Assembly (NCBI GenBank): GCA_963706425.1
Contig: CAVPMN010000020.1
Location: 186,001 to 250,000 of the forward strand
Direction: 5' to 3'
Source of the DNA: CAVPMN01 sp963706425
GTDB lineage: Bacteria > Actinomycetota > Acidimicrobiia > Acidimicrobiales > Acidimicrobilacustridaceae
Length of the DNA: 64,000 nucleotides
Notes under the pieces: model-generated
Told to the model about the DNA's origin: nothing
What the model saw: only the letters and a program-made list of their open reading frames with translations
Databases searched by the model: none
Program-made: the position numbers and the translations under genes
Part shown: positions 26,731 to 34,386 of the stretch, piece by piece
Layout of the letters: each line of letters starts with the position of its first letter
Numbering within the stretch: the first letter of the stretch is position 1

Positions 26731-27380
26731 CCACCGACCAACCGAGCAACGGCATCGACGCGCGGCTCACCGCCCTGGTGGTCGGCATCGTGGCGATCAT
26801 CGCCGTCGGGGTGCTCATCTGGCTGCTGCGCCCCGAGCCACCGGTCGCCGTCATCGGCGACTCGATCACCGCAGGCTCAGAGTCCGAGATCCGCCGCAGC
26901 CTGGGCTCCGACTTCGCCCTCACCGTCGACGGCCGGCCGGGCTACCGGGTGGCCGAGCAGATGCCGGCGGCCGAGAACGCGGCGTCGTTGCCGTTCGAGC
27001 AGGTGATCATCAACCTCGGCACCAACGACGTGATGGGAGCCGATCAGGACCTCGATCAGTCGATCGCCTCGATGGCGCAGATGGTGGGGCTGTTCGGGGC
27101 GGCTGACTGCATCCACCTGGTGACGGTGAGCGAGCAGATGATCTCCGGCGCGGTCGATGCGCCAGCCCGCGCCGCCGCGTTCAACGACGGCCTCGAGGCG
27201 CTCGCCGCGGCCGACAGTCGCATCGACCTGGTCGACTGGTCGGCCATCGTCGCCGAGTGGCAAGCCGAGCACCCCGGCGAGCTGCTCACCAACGACACCG
27301 TGCACCCCACCGACGAGGGCAACGACCTGCTGGTCGACGCCTACGCCACCGCACTCAGCGAGTGCCAGCCCCCTCGATGA
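26727..27380 (+). CDS. SGNH/GDSL hydrolase, membrane-anchored
   Basis: A 217-residue protein with a transmembrane helix (LTALVVGIVAIIAVGVLIWLL) followed by an extracytoplasmic SGNH esterase domain. Block I is VAVIGDSITAGS with the Ser nucleophile, block III IINLGTNDVMGA (GxND-like), and the final Asp/His is in TNDTVHPTDEGNDLL. It cleaves an ester of unknown nature, perhaps on cell-wall or exopolymer material. Its ATG overlaps the ArsR stop, so it is the last gene of that operon. Its last 26 bases overlap the convergent cupin gene. Confidence 0.88.
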   Translation: MTTDQPSNGIDARLTALVVGIVAIIAVGVLIWLLRPEPPVAVIGDSITAGSESEIRRSLGSDFALTVDGRPGYRVAEQMPAAENAASLPFEQVIINLGTNDVMGADQDLDQSIASMAQMVGLFGAADCIHLVTVSEQMISGAVDAPARAAAFNDGLEALAAADSRIDLVDWSAIVAEWQAEHPGELLTNDTVHPTDEGNDLLVDAYATALSECQPPR

Positions 27381-27840
27381 TGTTCGGTCGCGGCAGGCCC
27401 TGCGCTTCGCACAACAGGAAGTAGCCGTCGCGGATGAACGCTGCGTCCCACACGCTGGTGATGTTGCCCTCGGCGTCGAGGTTGATGTTGGCGCCGTAGA
27501 CCGCGAACCACACGTCGGTCACCTCGGTGTTGGTCTCGGGCACGGTGAGCGTGTGGATGGAGCCGGCCGGCTCGTAGAGGTAGGACCCGGCGGTGTTCAC
27601 CTCGGGATACTCCTCGTACTTCCAGCTCCCCGAGAAGGTGAGGGCGAACACCTCGCCCGTGTGCTTGTGCGTGTCGACGCGATAGCCGGGATTGAAGCGG
27701 GTGCGCACGACCCACAACCCCTTCTCGATGTCGATCTGCAGCACCTGCATGGTGCTGCCGTCGCCGATGTCGACGAAGGGCAGGTCGTCCTCGGAACGGT
27801 GGATGGCGCGGGGGATGTCAACCATGGTCATGGCGTCCAT
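27355..27840 (-). CDS. Cupin, 2,4'-dihydroxyacetophenone dioxygenase-like
   Basis: A 161-residue single-domain cupin. The metal site is DTHKHTGEVFALTFSGSW (H-x-H-x5-6 region) with the second His in EPAGSIHTLTVPETNTEV. The pattern HxHxGE followed by AGSYLYEPAGSIHTL is like the 2,4'-dihydroxyacetophenone / acetylacetone dioxygenase group, non-heme iron enzymes that cleave a C-C bond next to a carbonyl. The substrate here is not known. Three in-frame ATGs, at 27840, 27831 and 27825, are possible starts. Twenty-six bases overlap the convergent SGNH gene. Confidence 0.8.
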   Translation of the reverse strand: MDAMTMVDIPRAIHRSEDDLPFVDIGDGSTMQVLQIDIEKGLWVVRTRFNPGYRVDTHKHTGEVFALTFSGSWKYEEYPEVNTAGSYLYEPAGSIHTLTVPETNTEVTDVWFAVYGANINLDAEGNITSVWDAAFIRDGYFLLCEAQGLPRPNIIEGAGTR

Positions 27841-27865
27841 GGTGACACGTCGGCCCCCCGAACGC

Positions 27866-28648
27866 TCACTGGGGACGCAGCATCTCCGGGCTCTTGAACG
27901 CCGTCCAGCCCCGGTCGCAGGTCAGCAGCGCACCGGTGAGGCTGCGCGACTCGTCCGACGCGAGGAAGACGACGACGTCGGCGATCTCCTCCACCGTCTG
28001 CAGGCCGGTGGCATGACCACGATCGAACGCCTGCTTGAGCTCGGGGGTGTCCCAGATCACTTCGTTCATGGGCGTGTCGACATAGCCCGGGCTGATGGCG
28101 TTGACCCGGATGCCGAGGGGGCCACAGCCTGCGGCCATCGAGCGGGTGAGCTGGCCCACGCCCCCCTTCGAGGCTGCGTAGCCGTCGAGGCCGCCGAGCG
28201 GGAGATGGGCCATCGACGACGCCGTGTTGATGATCGACCCGCCCCCGCGGTCGCGCATGACGGGGATCGCGTAGTGCGAGCAGTAGAAGACGCTCGACAG
28301 GTTGGTGGCGATGACCCGGTCCCAGATCTCGGGTTCGACGTCGGGGGTGAAGCCGTCGCGGAAGGGCCAGGCCACCCCGGCGTTGTTGTGCAGGATGTCG
28401 ATCGATCCGAACTCCTCGACCGCCCGCGCGACCAGTCGCTCGCACTCGGATGCCTGTGTGACGTCGGTGTGCTCGAACACGGCCTGCCCACCGGCCGAAG
28501 CGATGAGCTCGACGGTCTCCGCTCCCCCCTCATCGTTCACATCCGAGACGACAACCCGTGCCCCCTCACGGGCGAGCGCCTGCGCGCACGCCCGGCCGAT
28601 CCCCGACGCCGAGCCCGTCACCACGGCCACCTTGTTCGCGAGTCGCAT
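27866..28648 (-). CDS. SDR family oxidoreductase
   Basis: A 260-residue classical SDR. Motifs: VTGSASGIGRACAQAL (Rossmann), DVNDEGG, LHNNAGVAWPF, active site NTASSMAHLPLGG with YAASKGG, RVNAISPGYVDTPMN, and the C-terminal LTGALLTCDRGW. It is NAD(P)-dependent with unknown substrate. The ATG at 28648 lies inside the 3' end of the upstream epimerase gene, an 83-base overlap in another frame. The cupin gene is upstream on the other side, 25 bases after its stop, so the three minus-strand genes may be co-transcribed. Confidence 0.9.
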   Translation of the reverse strand: MRLANKVAVVTGSASGIGRACAQALAREGARVVVSDVNDEGGAETVELIASAGGQAVFEHTDVTQASECERLVARAVEEFGSIDILHNNAGVAWPFRDGFTPDVEPEIWDRVIATNLSSVFYCSHYAIPVMRDRGGGSIINTASSMAHLPLGGLDGYAASKGGVGQLTRSMAAGCGPLGIRVNAISPGYVDTPMNEVIWDTPELKQAFDRGHATGLQTVEEIADVVVFLASDESRSLTGALLTCDRGWTAFKSPEMLRPQ

Positions 28649-29963
28649 GGCGGGAGCATAGGACCAGCACGAGGACGGGCAGCAGGACGATGGCCCAGGT
28701 CGACACGACATTGGCCACCGCGTCCGCTGTGTCGTATCCGTGCAGATGGGTGGCGTGATAGACGGCATGGGGCACGGTGTACGCGAGCCACGCCACCGCA
28801 GCAGTCCTCGCCACCGCCACGCTGTTGGTGAGGAGCGCACCGGCGGCCATGACCGCGAGGGCCAGGTTGAGCCCACCCACGTCGCGGACGAGATGCTCGT
28901 TGAAGGGCCCGTCGAGCGCGACCCATCCACGACCGAGGGGGAAGTCCTCGTAGAACGACTCCGGCAGGAACTGCGCCTGGAGCCCGACCGCCAGGCCCGA
29001 CAGCACGAGCACCCAGAGGATCAGTCGCACACTCCCCGGGAGCCTCGGCGCGAGACCGAGGTCGGCGACCACGTCGCGGAACCCGTCGCGGGCCGACGGC
29101 GCCGACGGTGCCCAACCGGTTGCGTCGCGAAACGTCCGGTTCGAGACGCGCATGGAGCGCAGCATCATCTCGCCACCGGGTCCGATGCGGCCGACGAAGG
29201 CGTCTCCTGCCCGTCGGAGTCGCCGCACCCCGAGCGCGTCGGCGAGGGCCTGGTCGATCTGTCGACGGGTCATCGGCTCGTCATCGACCACGTCGTAGGT
29301 GCCCGCGGGAGCGTCGAGCGCCATCACCGCCGCCGACGCCGCGTCGTCGAGCGTGACCAGTGGCTGGTAGCCATCGGGCACACCGAGCTCGGTCGACTGG
29401 CCGAGGCGGGCGGCGCGCACCTGGGCGCGGGTGTAGTCGCTGTCGGATCCGTAGAAGCGACCGAAGCGCAGCACCACGCCACGTCGACCGGCGGCCGTGA
29501 ACCGAGCCACGTTGGCCTCGGCGACCTGCACGGCCCGGGCGATGTCGCCATCGACGAGCGGGCCGCCGGCCGGCTGCCACTCGTCGCCCCGATCTGGATA
29601 CTGGAAGGCGAGCGACTCCTGCACGAAGACGCCGACATCGGCGGCCAGGGCGGCATCGACCAGTGCGGTCGAACCCTCGGTGCGGATGCGGTCGTTCTCC
29701 TCCCAGGCGCCCGCCTGCGCAGCGCGACGCATGGGTGGGATGTGGGTCGCCAAGTTGAGCACCGCCTCGTGGCCGGCCATCACCTCGGTGAGAGCCGCAG
29801 CGTCGAAGAGGCTCACGCGGGCCGGCACCGCACCGGCGGCCCGCACCCCCTCGGCCTTGGCGTCGGTGCGAGCCACCGCGGTGACGTCGTGACCCCTCTC
29901 GACCAGTAGCTGGACCACCCGACGGCCGAGCAGGCCGGTTGCTCCCGTGACGAAGATTCGCAT
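28566..29963 (-). CDS. NAD-dependent epimerase/dehydratase fused to DoxX-like membrane domain
   Basis: A 465-residue protein. Residues 1-300 are an extended SDR with MRIFVTGATGLLGRRVVQLL and the segments LNLATHIPPMRRA, VLRFGRFYGSDSD and MTRRQIDQALADALG. Residues 325-455 form four hydrophobic helices (LILWVLVLSGLAVGLQAQFL, GGLNLALAVMAAGALLTNSV). The active-site Tyr-x-x-x-Lys is not obvious, which is usual for atypical NmrA-like members. The role is probably redox sensing or lipid/sugar modification; uncertain. The ATG at 29963 is preferred to ATG 29981 because it directly follows a strong promoter and operator. The last 83 bases overlap the next SDR, which has its own start. Confidence 0.82.
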   Translation of the reverse strand: MRIFVTGATGLLGRRVVQLLVERGHDVTAVARTDAKAEGVRAAGAVPARVSLFDAAALTEVMAGHEAVLNLATHIPPMRRAAQAGAWEENDRIRTEGSTALVDAALAADVGVFVQESLAFQYPDRGDEWQPAGGPLVDGDIARAVQVAEANVARFTAAGRRGVVLRFGRFYGSDSDYTRAQVRAARLGQSTELGVPDGYQPLVTLDDAASAAVMALDAPAGTYDVVDDEPMTRRQIDQALADALGVRRLRRAGDAFVGRIGPGGEMMLRSMRVSNRTFRDATGWAPSAPSARDGFRDVVADLGLAPRLPGSVRLILWVLVLSGLAVGLQAQFLPESFYEDFPLGRGWVALDGPFNEHLVRDVGGLNLALAVMAAGALLTNSVAVARTAAVAWLAYTVPHAVYHATHLHGYDTADAVANVVSTWAIVLLPVLVLVLCSRHATREQGGRGDGLGVGDRPGVRAGARP

Positions 29964-29998
29964 ATCTCGGATATAACTCATCCGAGATCGCCCGTCAA
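29964..29998 (-). promoter_or_regulatory. Leaderless promoter with a 9-7-9 operator
   Basis: On the minus strand TTGACG (29998-29993), 17 bases, then TATATC (29975-29970), then six bases to ATG 29963. ATCTCGGAT (29964-29972) and ATCCGAGAT (29980-29988) are a perfect inverted repeat with a 7-base centre that covers the -10 box. A dimeric repressor bound here would block RNA polymerase. Confidence 0.75.
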
Positions 29999-30019
29999 GG
30001 ATCGGCAGGACGGCCGGCC

Positions 30020-30874
30020 TCAGCGCCCCCCTGGGGCGAGGAGGGGTGCGAGGGCCTCGGCGAGGGGCTCGAGCACGTCGGCGGTGTGGGGCGTCGGCAG
30101 GTAGATGATGATCTCGTCGACACCCGCCTCGGCGTAGGCGGCGGCCTGCTCGGCGGCCGGGCCGGGCCCCTGCTCGGCGTCGTACCAGACGTTGATCGAG
30201 CAGCTGATGTCGCTGACGTCGCGCCCGACGTGGGCGCAGTGCTCGTCGAGCACGCCCTTCAGCTCCCGCCACTGCTCGGGCGAGCCGGTGAGCGCGTTCC
30301 AGTGCTGAGCGAAGCGGGCGACGGTGCGCAACGTGCGGCGCCGGCCCGTCCCCCCGATGGCGATGGGCGGGTGCGGTTGCTGTACGCCCTTCGGCTCGCA
30401 CCGGGCCTCGCGGAGCACGACGTGTTCACCCTCGAAGGTCACCGTGGTCTCCGAGAGGAGCCGCACGATGGCCTCGACTCCCTCGTCGAAGCGGTCGAAC
30501 CGCTCTCGTAGCGGCGGCAGCTCGATGCCGTAGGCGTCGCACTCCTCGTCGTTCCACCCGGCGCCGAGGCCCAGCTCGAGGCGACCGTTCGAGATGATGT
30601 CGACCGTGGCGGCCATGTTGGCCAGCACCGCCGGATGTCGATAGATCATCCCCGTGACCTGGCAGCCGACGCGAAGCCGGCGGGTGGCCTGCGCCAGCGC
30701 GGTGAGCGTGGTCCATCCTTCCAGGCAGGGCCCGGTGGGGTCGGAGAAGATCGGATAGAAGTGGTCGAAGTTCCAGGCCGACGTGTACACCTCGATGTCG
30801 TCGGCGGCGCGCCACACGTCGAGCATGTCGGGCCAGGTGGTGTTCTGGGGCGCGGTCTTGATGCCGAAACGCAT
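30020..30874 (-). CDS. LLM class F420-dependent oxidoreductase
   Basis: A 284-residue luciferase-like monooxygenase fold protein. It has MRFGIKTAPQNTTWPDMLDV, WNFDHFYPIFSDPTGPCLEG, LRVGCQVTGMIYRHPAVLAN, and GRLELGLGAGWNDEECDAYG; these are hallmarks of actinobacterial F420-dependent LLM enzymes, with an E-x-Y-G near residue 110. The reaction is hydride transfer from reduced F420 (or FMN) to an unknown substrate. It starts five bases after the flavodoxin stop, so they form an operon. The epimerase promoter lies beyond its 3' end. Confidence 0.88.
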   Translation of the reverse strand: MRFGIKTAPQNTTWPDMLDVWRAADDIEVYTSAWNFDHFYPIFSDPTGPCLEGWTTLTALAQATRRLRVGCQVTGMIYRHPAVLANMAATVDIISNGRLELGLGAGWNDEECDAYGIELPPLRERFDRFDEGVEAIVRLLSETTVTFEGEHVVLREARCEPKGVQQPHPPIAIGGTGRRRTLRTVARFAQHWNALTGSPEQWRELKGVLDEHCAHVGRDVSDISCSINVWYDAEQGPGPAAEQAAAYAEAGVDEIIIYLPTPHTADVLEPLAEALAPLLAPGGR

Positions 30875-30879
30875 GACCG

Positions 30880-31302
30880 TCAGGCCGAGACGGCCTGCAT
30901 CATGCGGTCGACGAACTCGAGCGCGCCCTCGTCGAGCTTGGTGCGCTTGATCGTCATGCCACCGAGCACCTCGGCGCCCCGACCCTCCATGATGGCGGTG
31001 AGCTTCTGGAGGGTCTTGCCCGCGTTGAGCGCGTAGGTGCAGAACACCAGGCACCGCTTGCCGTCGATCGGAGGGAAGGTCTCGAGGCGGTAGGCGCGCC
31101 CGGGGCGTTGCCCGACCACGAACAAGCCGTCGACCCAGCCGCCGACCACGACCAGCTCCGCGGCGGCCAGCGCTGCGTAGTCGATGGCGGTGACGTTGCA
31201 CACCGTGACCTCGACGCCCCGCTGCTCGAGGGCCTCGCCCATCAGCTCGGCGGCCCGTCGGGTGTTGCCCGTCATGCTCTCGTAGACGATCACGACCTTC
31301 AC
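30880..31302 (-). CDS. Flavodoxin domain protein
   Basis: A 140-residue flavodoxin fold protein. The phosphate-binding loop is VYESMTGNTRRAAELM (T/S-x-T-G-x-T), and the flavin-facing loop is VVVGGWVDGLFVVGQRPGRAY. It should carry electrons from a reductase to a partner, possibly the LLM enzyme encoded five bases downstream. The start is GTG at 31302, seven bases after a TAGGGT box, which indicates leaderless initiation. It is divergent from the thermonuclease gene. Confidence 0.85.
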   Translation of the reverse strand: MKVVIVYESMTGNTRRAAELMGEALEQRGVEVTVCNVTAIDYAALAAAELVVVGGWVDGLFVVGQRPGRAYRLETFPPIDGKRCLVFCTYALNAGKTLQKLTAIMEGRGAEVLGGMTIKRTKLDEGALEFVDRMMQAVSA

Positions 31303-31309
31303 GGTTCGG

Positions 31310-31319
31310 ACCCTACACT
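31310..31319. promoter_or_regulatory. Two back-to-back -10 boxes sharing two bases
   Basis: Plus strand TACACT (31314-31319) is seven bases before GTG 31327. Minus strand TAGGGT (31315-31310) is seven bases before GTG 31302. The boxes overlap by TA at 31314-31315, so only one polymerase can melt the DNA at a time. Confidence 0.65.
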
Positions 31320-31326
31320 CGCGCCG

Positions 31327-31863
31327 GTGCCGACACCGACACGCTGGGCCTCTCCCCCGCTGGCGGCCGTCGCCCTCGGTCTGGCTCTCGCCCTCGCAGG
31401 CGCCGGCTGTATGGACGGCGACACCCCAGGGGTCGACCCCTCGCTGCCGGACGGCGAGGACGAGGTCGTCGAGCGGGTCGTCGACGGCGACACCATCAAG
31501 CTCAGCGACGGCCGGCGCGTGCGACTGATCGGTGTCGACACGCCGGAGACCGTCGACCCCCGCCGGCCGGTCGAGTGCCTCGGCGCCGAAGCGTCGGCCC
31601 ACACGAAGGAGCTGCTGCCGCCCGGCACCCGCGTGCGCCTCGAGTTCGACGTCGAGCGCTTCGATCGCTATGAGCGCACGCTGGCCTACGTCTACCGCCT
31701 CGACGACGGTCTGCTCGTCAACCTCGACCTGGCTCTCCAGGGCTTTGCCGAGCAGCTCACCGTGCCGCCGAACGTGGCTCGGGCCGATCAGTTCGCCGAG
31801 GCGGTCGCGACCGCCCGGTCCGAGGGCCGCGGCCTCTGGTCGGGGGCCTGCGCCGATGCCTGA
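31327..31863 (+). CDS. Staphylococcal nuclease-like (thermonuclease) lipoprotein
   Basis: A 178-residue SNase-domain protein with a lipoprotein signal (LAAVALGLALALAGAGC, lipobox Ala-Gly-Cys near residue 31). The nuclease core has VDGDTIKLSDGRRVRLIGVD-TPE (Asp and Arg ligands), CLGAEASAHTKELL (Glu) and RYERTLAYVYRLDD (second Arg), so the Ca-dependent active site looks complete. It should hydrolyse extracellular DNA or RNA. GTG 31327 is used because it starts the signal peptide and follows a TACACT box at leaderless distance. It converges with nothing; the NADPH-FMN-type flavoprotein follows after 8 bases on the same strand. Confidence 0.87.
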   Translation: MPTPTRWASPPLAAVALGLALALAGAGCMDGDTPGVDPSLPDGEDEVVERVVDGDTIKLSDGRRVRLIGVDTPETVDPRRPVECLGAEASAHTKELLPPGTRVRLEFDVERFDRYERTLAYVYRLDDGLLVNLDLALQGFAEQLTVPPNVARADQFAEAVATARSEGRGLWSGACADA

Positions 31864-31871
31864 ACGTTCCG

Positions 31872-32345
31872 ATGGCTGACCAGCACCATCTCCTCGTGGT
31901 CTCGCACTCCCAGTCGGGTGGCACGAGACAACTGGTCGATGCGCTCCTCGCAGGAGCACACGAGGTCGACGTCGACACCGTCGAGGTCCGGTCGCTCGAC
32001 GCGTTGGCCGCCGGCCCCGACGACGTTCGGTGGGCCGATGCCGTCGTGCTGGCCACGCCCGAGAACTTCGGGTACATGAGCGGCGCGCTCAAGTACTTCT
32101 TCGACCACACCTACTACCAGGTGCTCGACGAGACCCGAGGCACGCCTTACGTACTCGTCGTGAAGGGCAAGCACAGCGACGGCAGCGGCGCCCTGGCGAG
32201 CATCGCTCCGATCGTCACCGGTCTGGGATGGCGCGAGGCGCGGCCCCCGCTGGTGGTCATCGGCGAGGTGGTGGCCGACCGGCTCGACGAGGCCCGCGAG
32301 CTGGGTCAGACCGTCGCGGCCAGCCTCGACCTCGGCATCCTCTAG
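31872..32345 (+). CDS. NAD(P)H-dependent FMN reductase-like flavodoxin
   Basis: A 157-residue flavodoxin-fold protein. Signatures are LLVVSHSQSGGTRQLVDALL (FMN phosphate loop) and VVLATPENFGYMSGALKYFF with DHTYYQV, the latter typical of NADPH-dependent FMN reductases of the WrbA/ flavodoxin_2 type. Electron transfer from NAD(P)H to FMN or a quinone is likely. It starts 8 bases after the thermonuclease stop. Confidence 0.83.
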   Translation: MADQHHLLVVSHSQSGGTRQLVDALLAGAHEVDVDTVEVRSLDALAAGPDDVRWADAVVLATPENFGYMSGALKYFFDHTYYQVLDETRGTPYVLVVKGKHSDGSGALASIAPIVTGLGWREARPPLVVIGEVVADRLDEARELGQTVAASLDLGIL

Positions 32346-32358
32346 TGCCCGCCGTCGA

Positions 32359-32889
32359 CTAGCCGCGCTCGTCCTCGAGCGCCATGAGTCGACCGAGGAC
32401 TGCCTTCGTGAAGGCGGGCAGGTCGTCGGGACGACGTGAGGTGATGAACTGCCCGTGCTCGACCACCTCGTCGTCGACCCAGTCGGCGCCCGCGTTCATG
32501 AGGTCGGTCTTGATCGAGGGCCACGACGTGAGCTCGACACCGCGCACGACGTTCGCCTCGATCAGCAGGCTGCCGGCGTGGCAGATAGCGGCGATGGGCT
32601 TGCCCTGGTCGTACATCGTGCGCACGAAGCCGACCACGCGGGGATCGGTGCGCAGCTTGTCGGGCGAGTAGCCCCCCGGCACGACCAGGAGATCGAACTC
32701 GTCCGGGTCGGCGTCGTCGATCCCCACGTCCGGCGTGTAGGTGACCTGCCCCTTCTTGCCGTGTAGCTCGGCGTCTGCATTGGTGCCGATGACGACGACC
32801 TCGTGCTCGCTCTCCTCGAGCGACGTGCGAGGTGTCTCGAGTTCACTGTCCTCGAAGTCGTCTCCGAGCACGATGGCAACCTTGGCCAT
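32359..32889 (-). CDS. DJ-1/PfpI family protein (type 1 glutamine amidotransferase-like)
   Basis: A 176-residue PfpI/DJ-1 superfamily protein. It has VAIVLGDDFEDSE (N-terminal strand with conserved Glu), VVPGGYSPDKLR, the nucleophile elbow AAICHAGSLLIEA with Cys, and the final EHGQFITSRRPDDLPAF. These match the intracellular protease/deglycase (YhbO, PfpI) subgroup. The reaction (deglycation, peptidase or chaperone) cannot be told from sequence. The ATG at 32889 has AGGAG seven bases upstream (GAGGAGTTGGCC). It converges with the flavin reductase gene. Confidence 0.9.
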   Translation of the reverse strand: MAKVAIVLGDDFEDSELETPRTSLEESEHEVVVIGTNADAELHGKKGQVTYTPDVGIDDADPDEFDLLVVPGGYSPDKLRTDPRVVGFVRTMYDQGKPIAAICHAGSLLIEANVVRGVELTSWPSIKTDLMNAGADWVDDEVVEHGQFITSRRPDDLPAFTKAVLGRLMALEDERG

Positions 32890-32988
32890 GGCCAACTCCT
32901 CTCGACAGCGGTGTGACGGCTCCCGTACCCAGCTGACCGCCGGGCAGACGAGCATCAGGCCCCGGGTGAACGCCGGGCGGGTGTCGCC

Positions 32989-32994
32989 TACGAT
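32989..32994 (+). promoter_or_regulatory. -10 box of a leaderless promoter
   Basis: TACGAT lies seven bases before ATG 33002 of the GlcD-like gene. Confidence 0.45.
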
Positions 32995-33001
32995 CGCCCC
33001 G

Positions 33002-34375
33002 ATGATCGACCTCGCCGCACTGCTCGCCGATGCCGTCGGGGCCGCCAAGGTGCTCACCGGCGACGCCATCAAGGACGACTTCACCCACGACGAAGCCCTC
33101 GGAGGCGTCCCACAGCGCCCCGCCGCGCTGGTGTTCCCCGAGTCGGCCGCCGACGTGGCCGCGGTGTTGCGGCTCGCCGGCGAGCACGGTGTTCCGGTGA
33201 CCGCGCGAGGCAGTGGCACGGGGCTGTCGGGGGCGGCCATCCCTGTGCCCGACGGCATCCTCGTCGCCTTCGACCGCATGGACCAGATCCTCGAGATCGA
33301 CACCGAGAACCACGTCGCCGTGGTGCAGCCCGGTGTGCGTCTCGACCAGCTCGACGAGGTGACTCGCCAACACGATCTCGTCTATCCCGTCTACCCGGGC
33401 GAGTACAGCGCCAGCCTCGGCGGCAACGTCAACACGAACGCCGGCGGCATGCGAGCCGTGAAGTACGGGGTCACCCGGCACCAGGTGCTCGGCCTCGAAG
33501 CCGTGCTGGCCACGGGTGAGGTCATCCGCACCGGCGGGAAGTTCGTGAAAGCCACCACCGGCTACGACCTGACGCAGCTGGTGATCGGGTCGGAGGGCAC
33601 GCTGGCCCTGGTCACCGAGGCGATCCTCAAGCTCTATCCCCGACCCGCGTACCAGGCCACCGTGCTCGCCCCCTTCGCCACCCTCGAAGGCGTGACCGCA
33701 GCGGTCCCACGGGTGATCGACAGCGGCATCGGCCCCGTCATCCTCGAATACATCGACATGCTCACGATGAGCGCCACCTGCTCCACCTACGGGCTCGAGC
33801 TCGGCATCCCCGACGCCATCAAGGACACCGCCCTCGCCTACCTGGTCGTGATGATGGAGAGCACGCACGCGTCTCGCCTCGACGAAGATGTCGAGGCGCT
33901 GGCCACCCAGCTCGCCGAGATGGGTGCGGAAGACGTCTACGTGCTGCCGCCGGCCGCCGCGACGCAGCTCATCGAGGCGCGCGAGAAGGCGTTCTGGCTG
34001 GCGAAGGCCAACAACGCCGACGACATCGTCGACCTGGTCGTACCCCGGGCGGCCATCCCCGAGTTCATGGCCGCGGTGAGCGACCTGGCCACCGAGCACC
34101 AGGCGTGGATCGCCGGATGCGGCCACGCGGGCGACGGCAACGTGCACCTCGGTGTCTTCCAGAGCGACCCCGAGGTCCGTGCCCGGCTCATGCAGGGCCT
34201 CTTCGCCGCCGGCATGGCATTGGGCGGCACCATCTCAGGCGAACATGGCATCGGCACCGAGAAGAAGCGCTACTTCCTCGAGCTCGAGGACCCGGTGAAG
34301 ATCGACCTGATGCGGCGCATCAAAGCCGCCTTCGACCCACGCGGGATCCTCAATCCCGGCAAGCTCTTCGACTGA
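33002..34375 (+). CDS. FAD-linked oxidase, GlcD/D-lactate dehydrogenase type
   Basis: A 457-residue FAD_binding_4/FAD_oxidase_C enzyme. The FAD site includes PVTARGSGTGLSGAAIPVPD, VVQPGVRLDQL and GGNVNTNAGGMRAVKYG; the C-terminal part carries AGCGHAGDGNVHLGVF and GTISGEHGIGTEKKR, with the catalytic His-Gly-x-Gly segments typical of D-2-hydroxyacid oxidases. It oxidises a D-2-hydroxy acid (glycolate or D-lactate type) to the keto acid. The ThDP-dependent enzyme gene starts 12 bases after its stop, and could act on the 2-oxoacid made here. Confidence 0.93.
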   Translation: MIDLAALLADAVGAAKVLTGDAIKDDFTHDEALGGVPQRPAALVFPESAADVAAVLRLAGEHGVPVTARGSGTGLSGAAIPVPDGILVAFDRMDQILEIDTENHVAVVQPGVRLDQLDEVTRQHDLVYPVYPGEYSASLGGNVNTNAGGMRAVKYGVTRHQVLGLEAVLATGEVIRTGGKFVKATTGYDLTQLVIGSEGTLALVTEAILKLYPRPAYQATVLAPFATLEGVTAAVPRVIDSGIGPVILEYIDMLTMSATCSTYGLELGIPDAIKDTALAYLVVMMESTHASRLDEDVEALATQLAEMGAEDVYVLPPAAATQLIEAREKAFWLAKANNADDIVDLVVPRAAIPEFMAAVSDLATEHQAWIAGCGHAGDGNVHLGVFQSDPEVRARLMQGLFAAGMALGGTISGEHGIGTEKKRYFLELEDPVKIDLMRRIKAAFDPRGILNPGKLFD

Positions 34376-34386
34376 TCGAGGACGAC

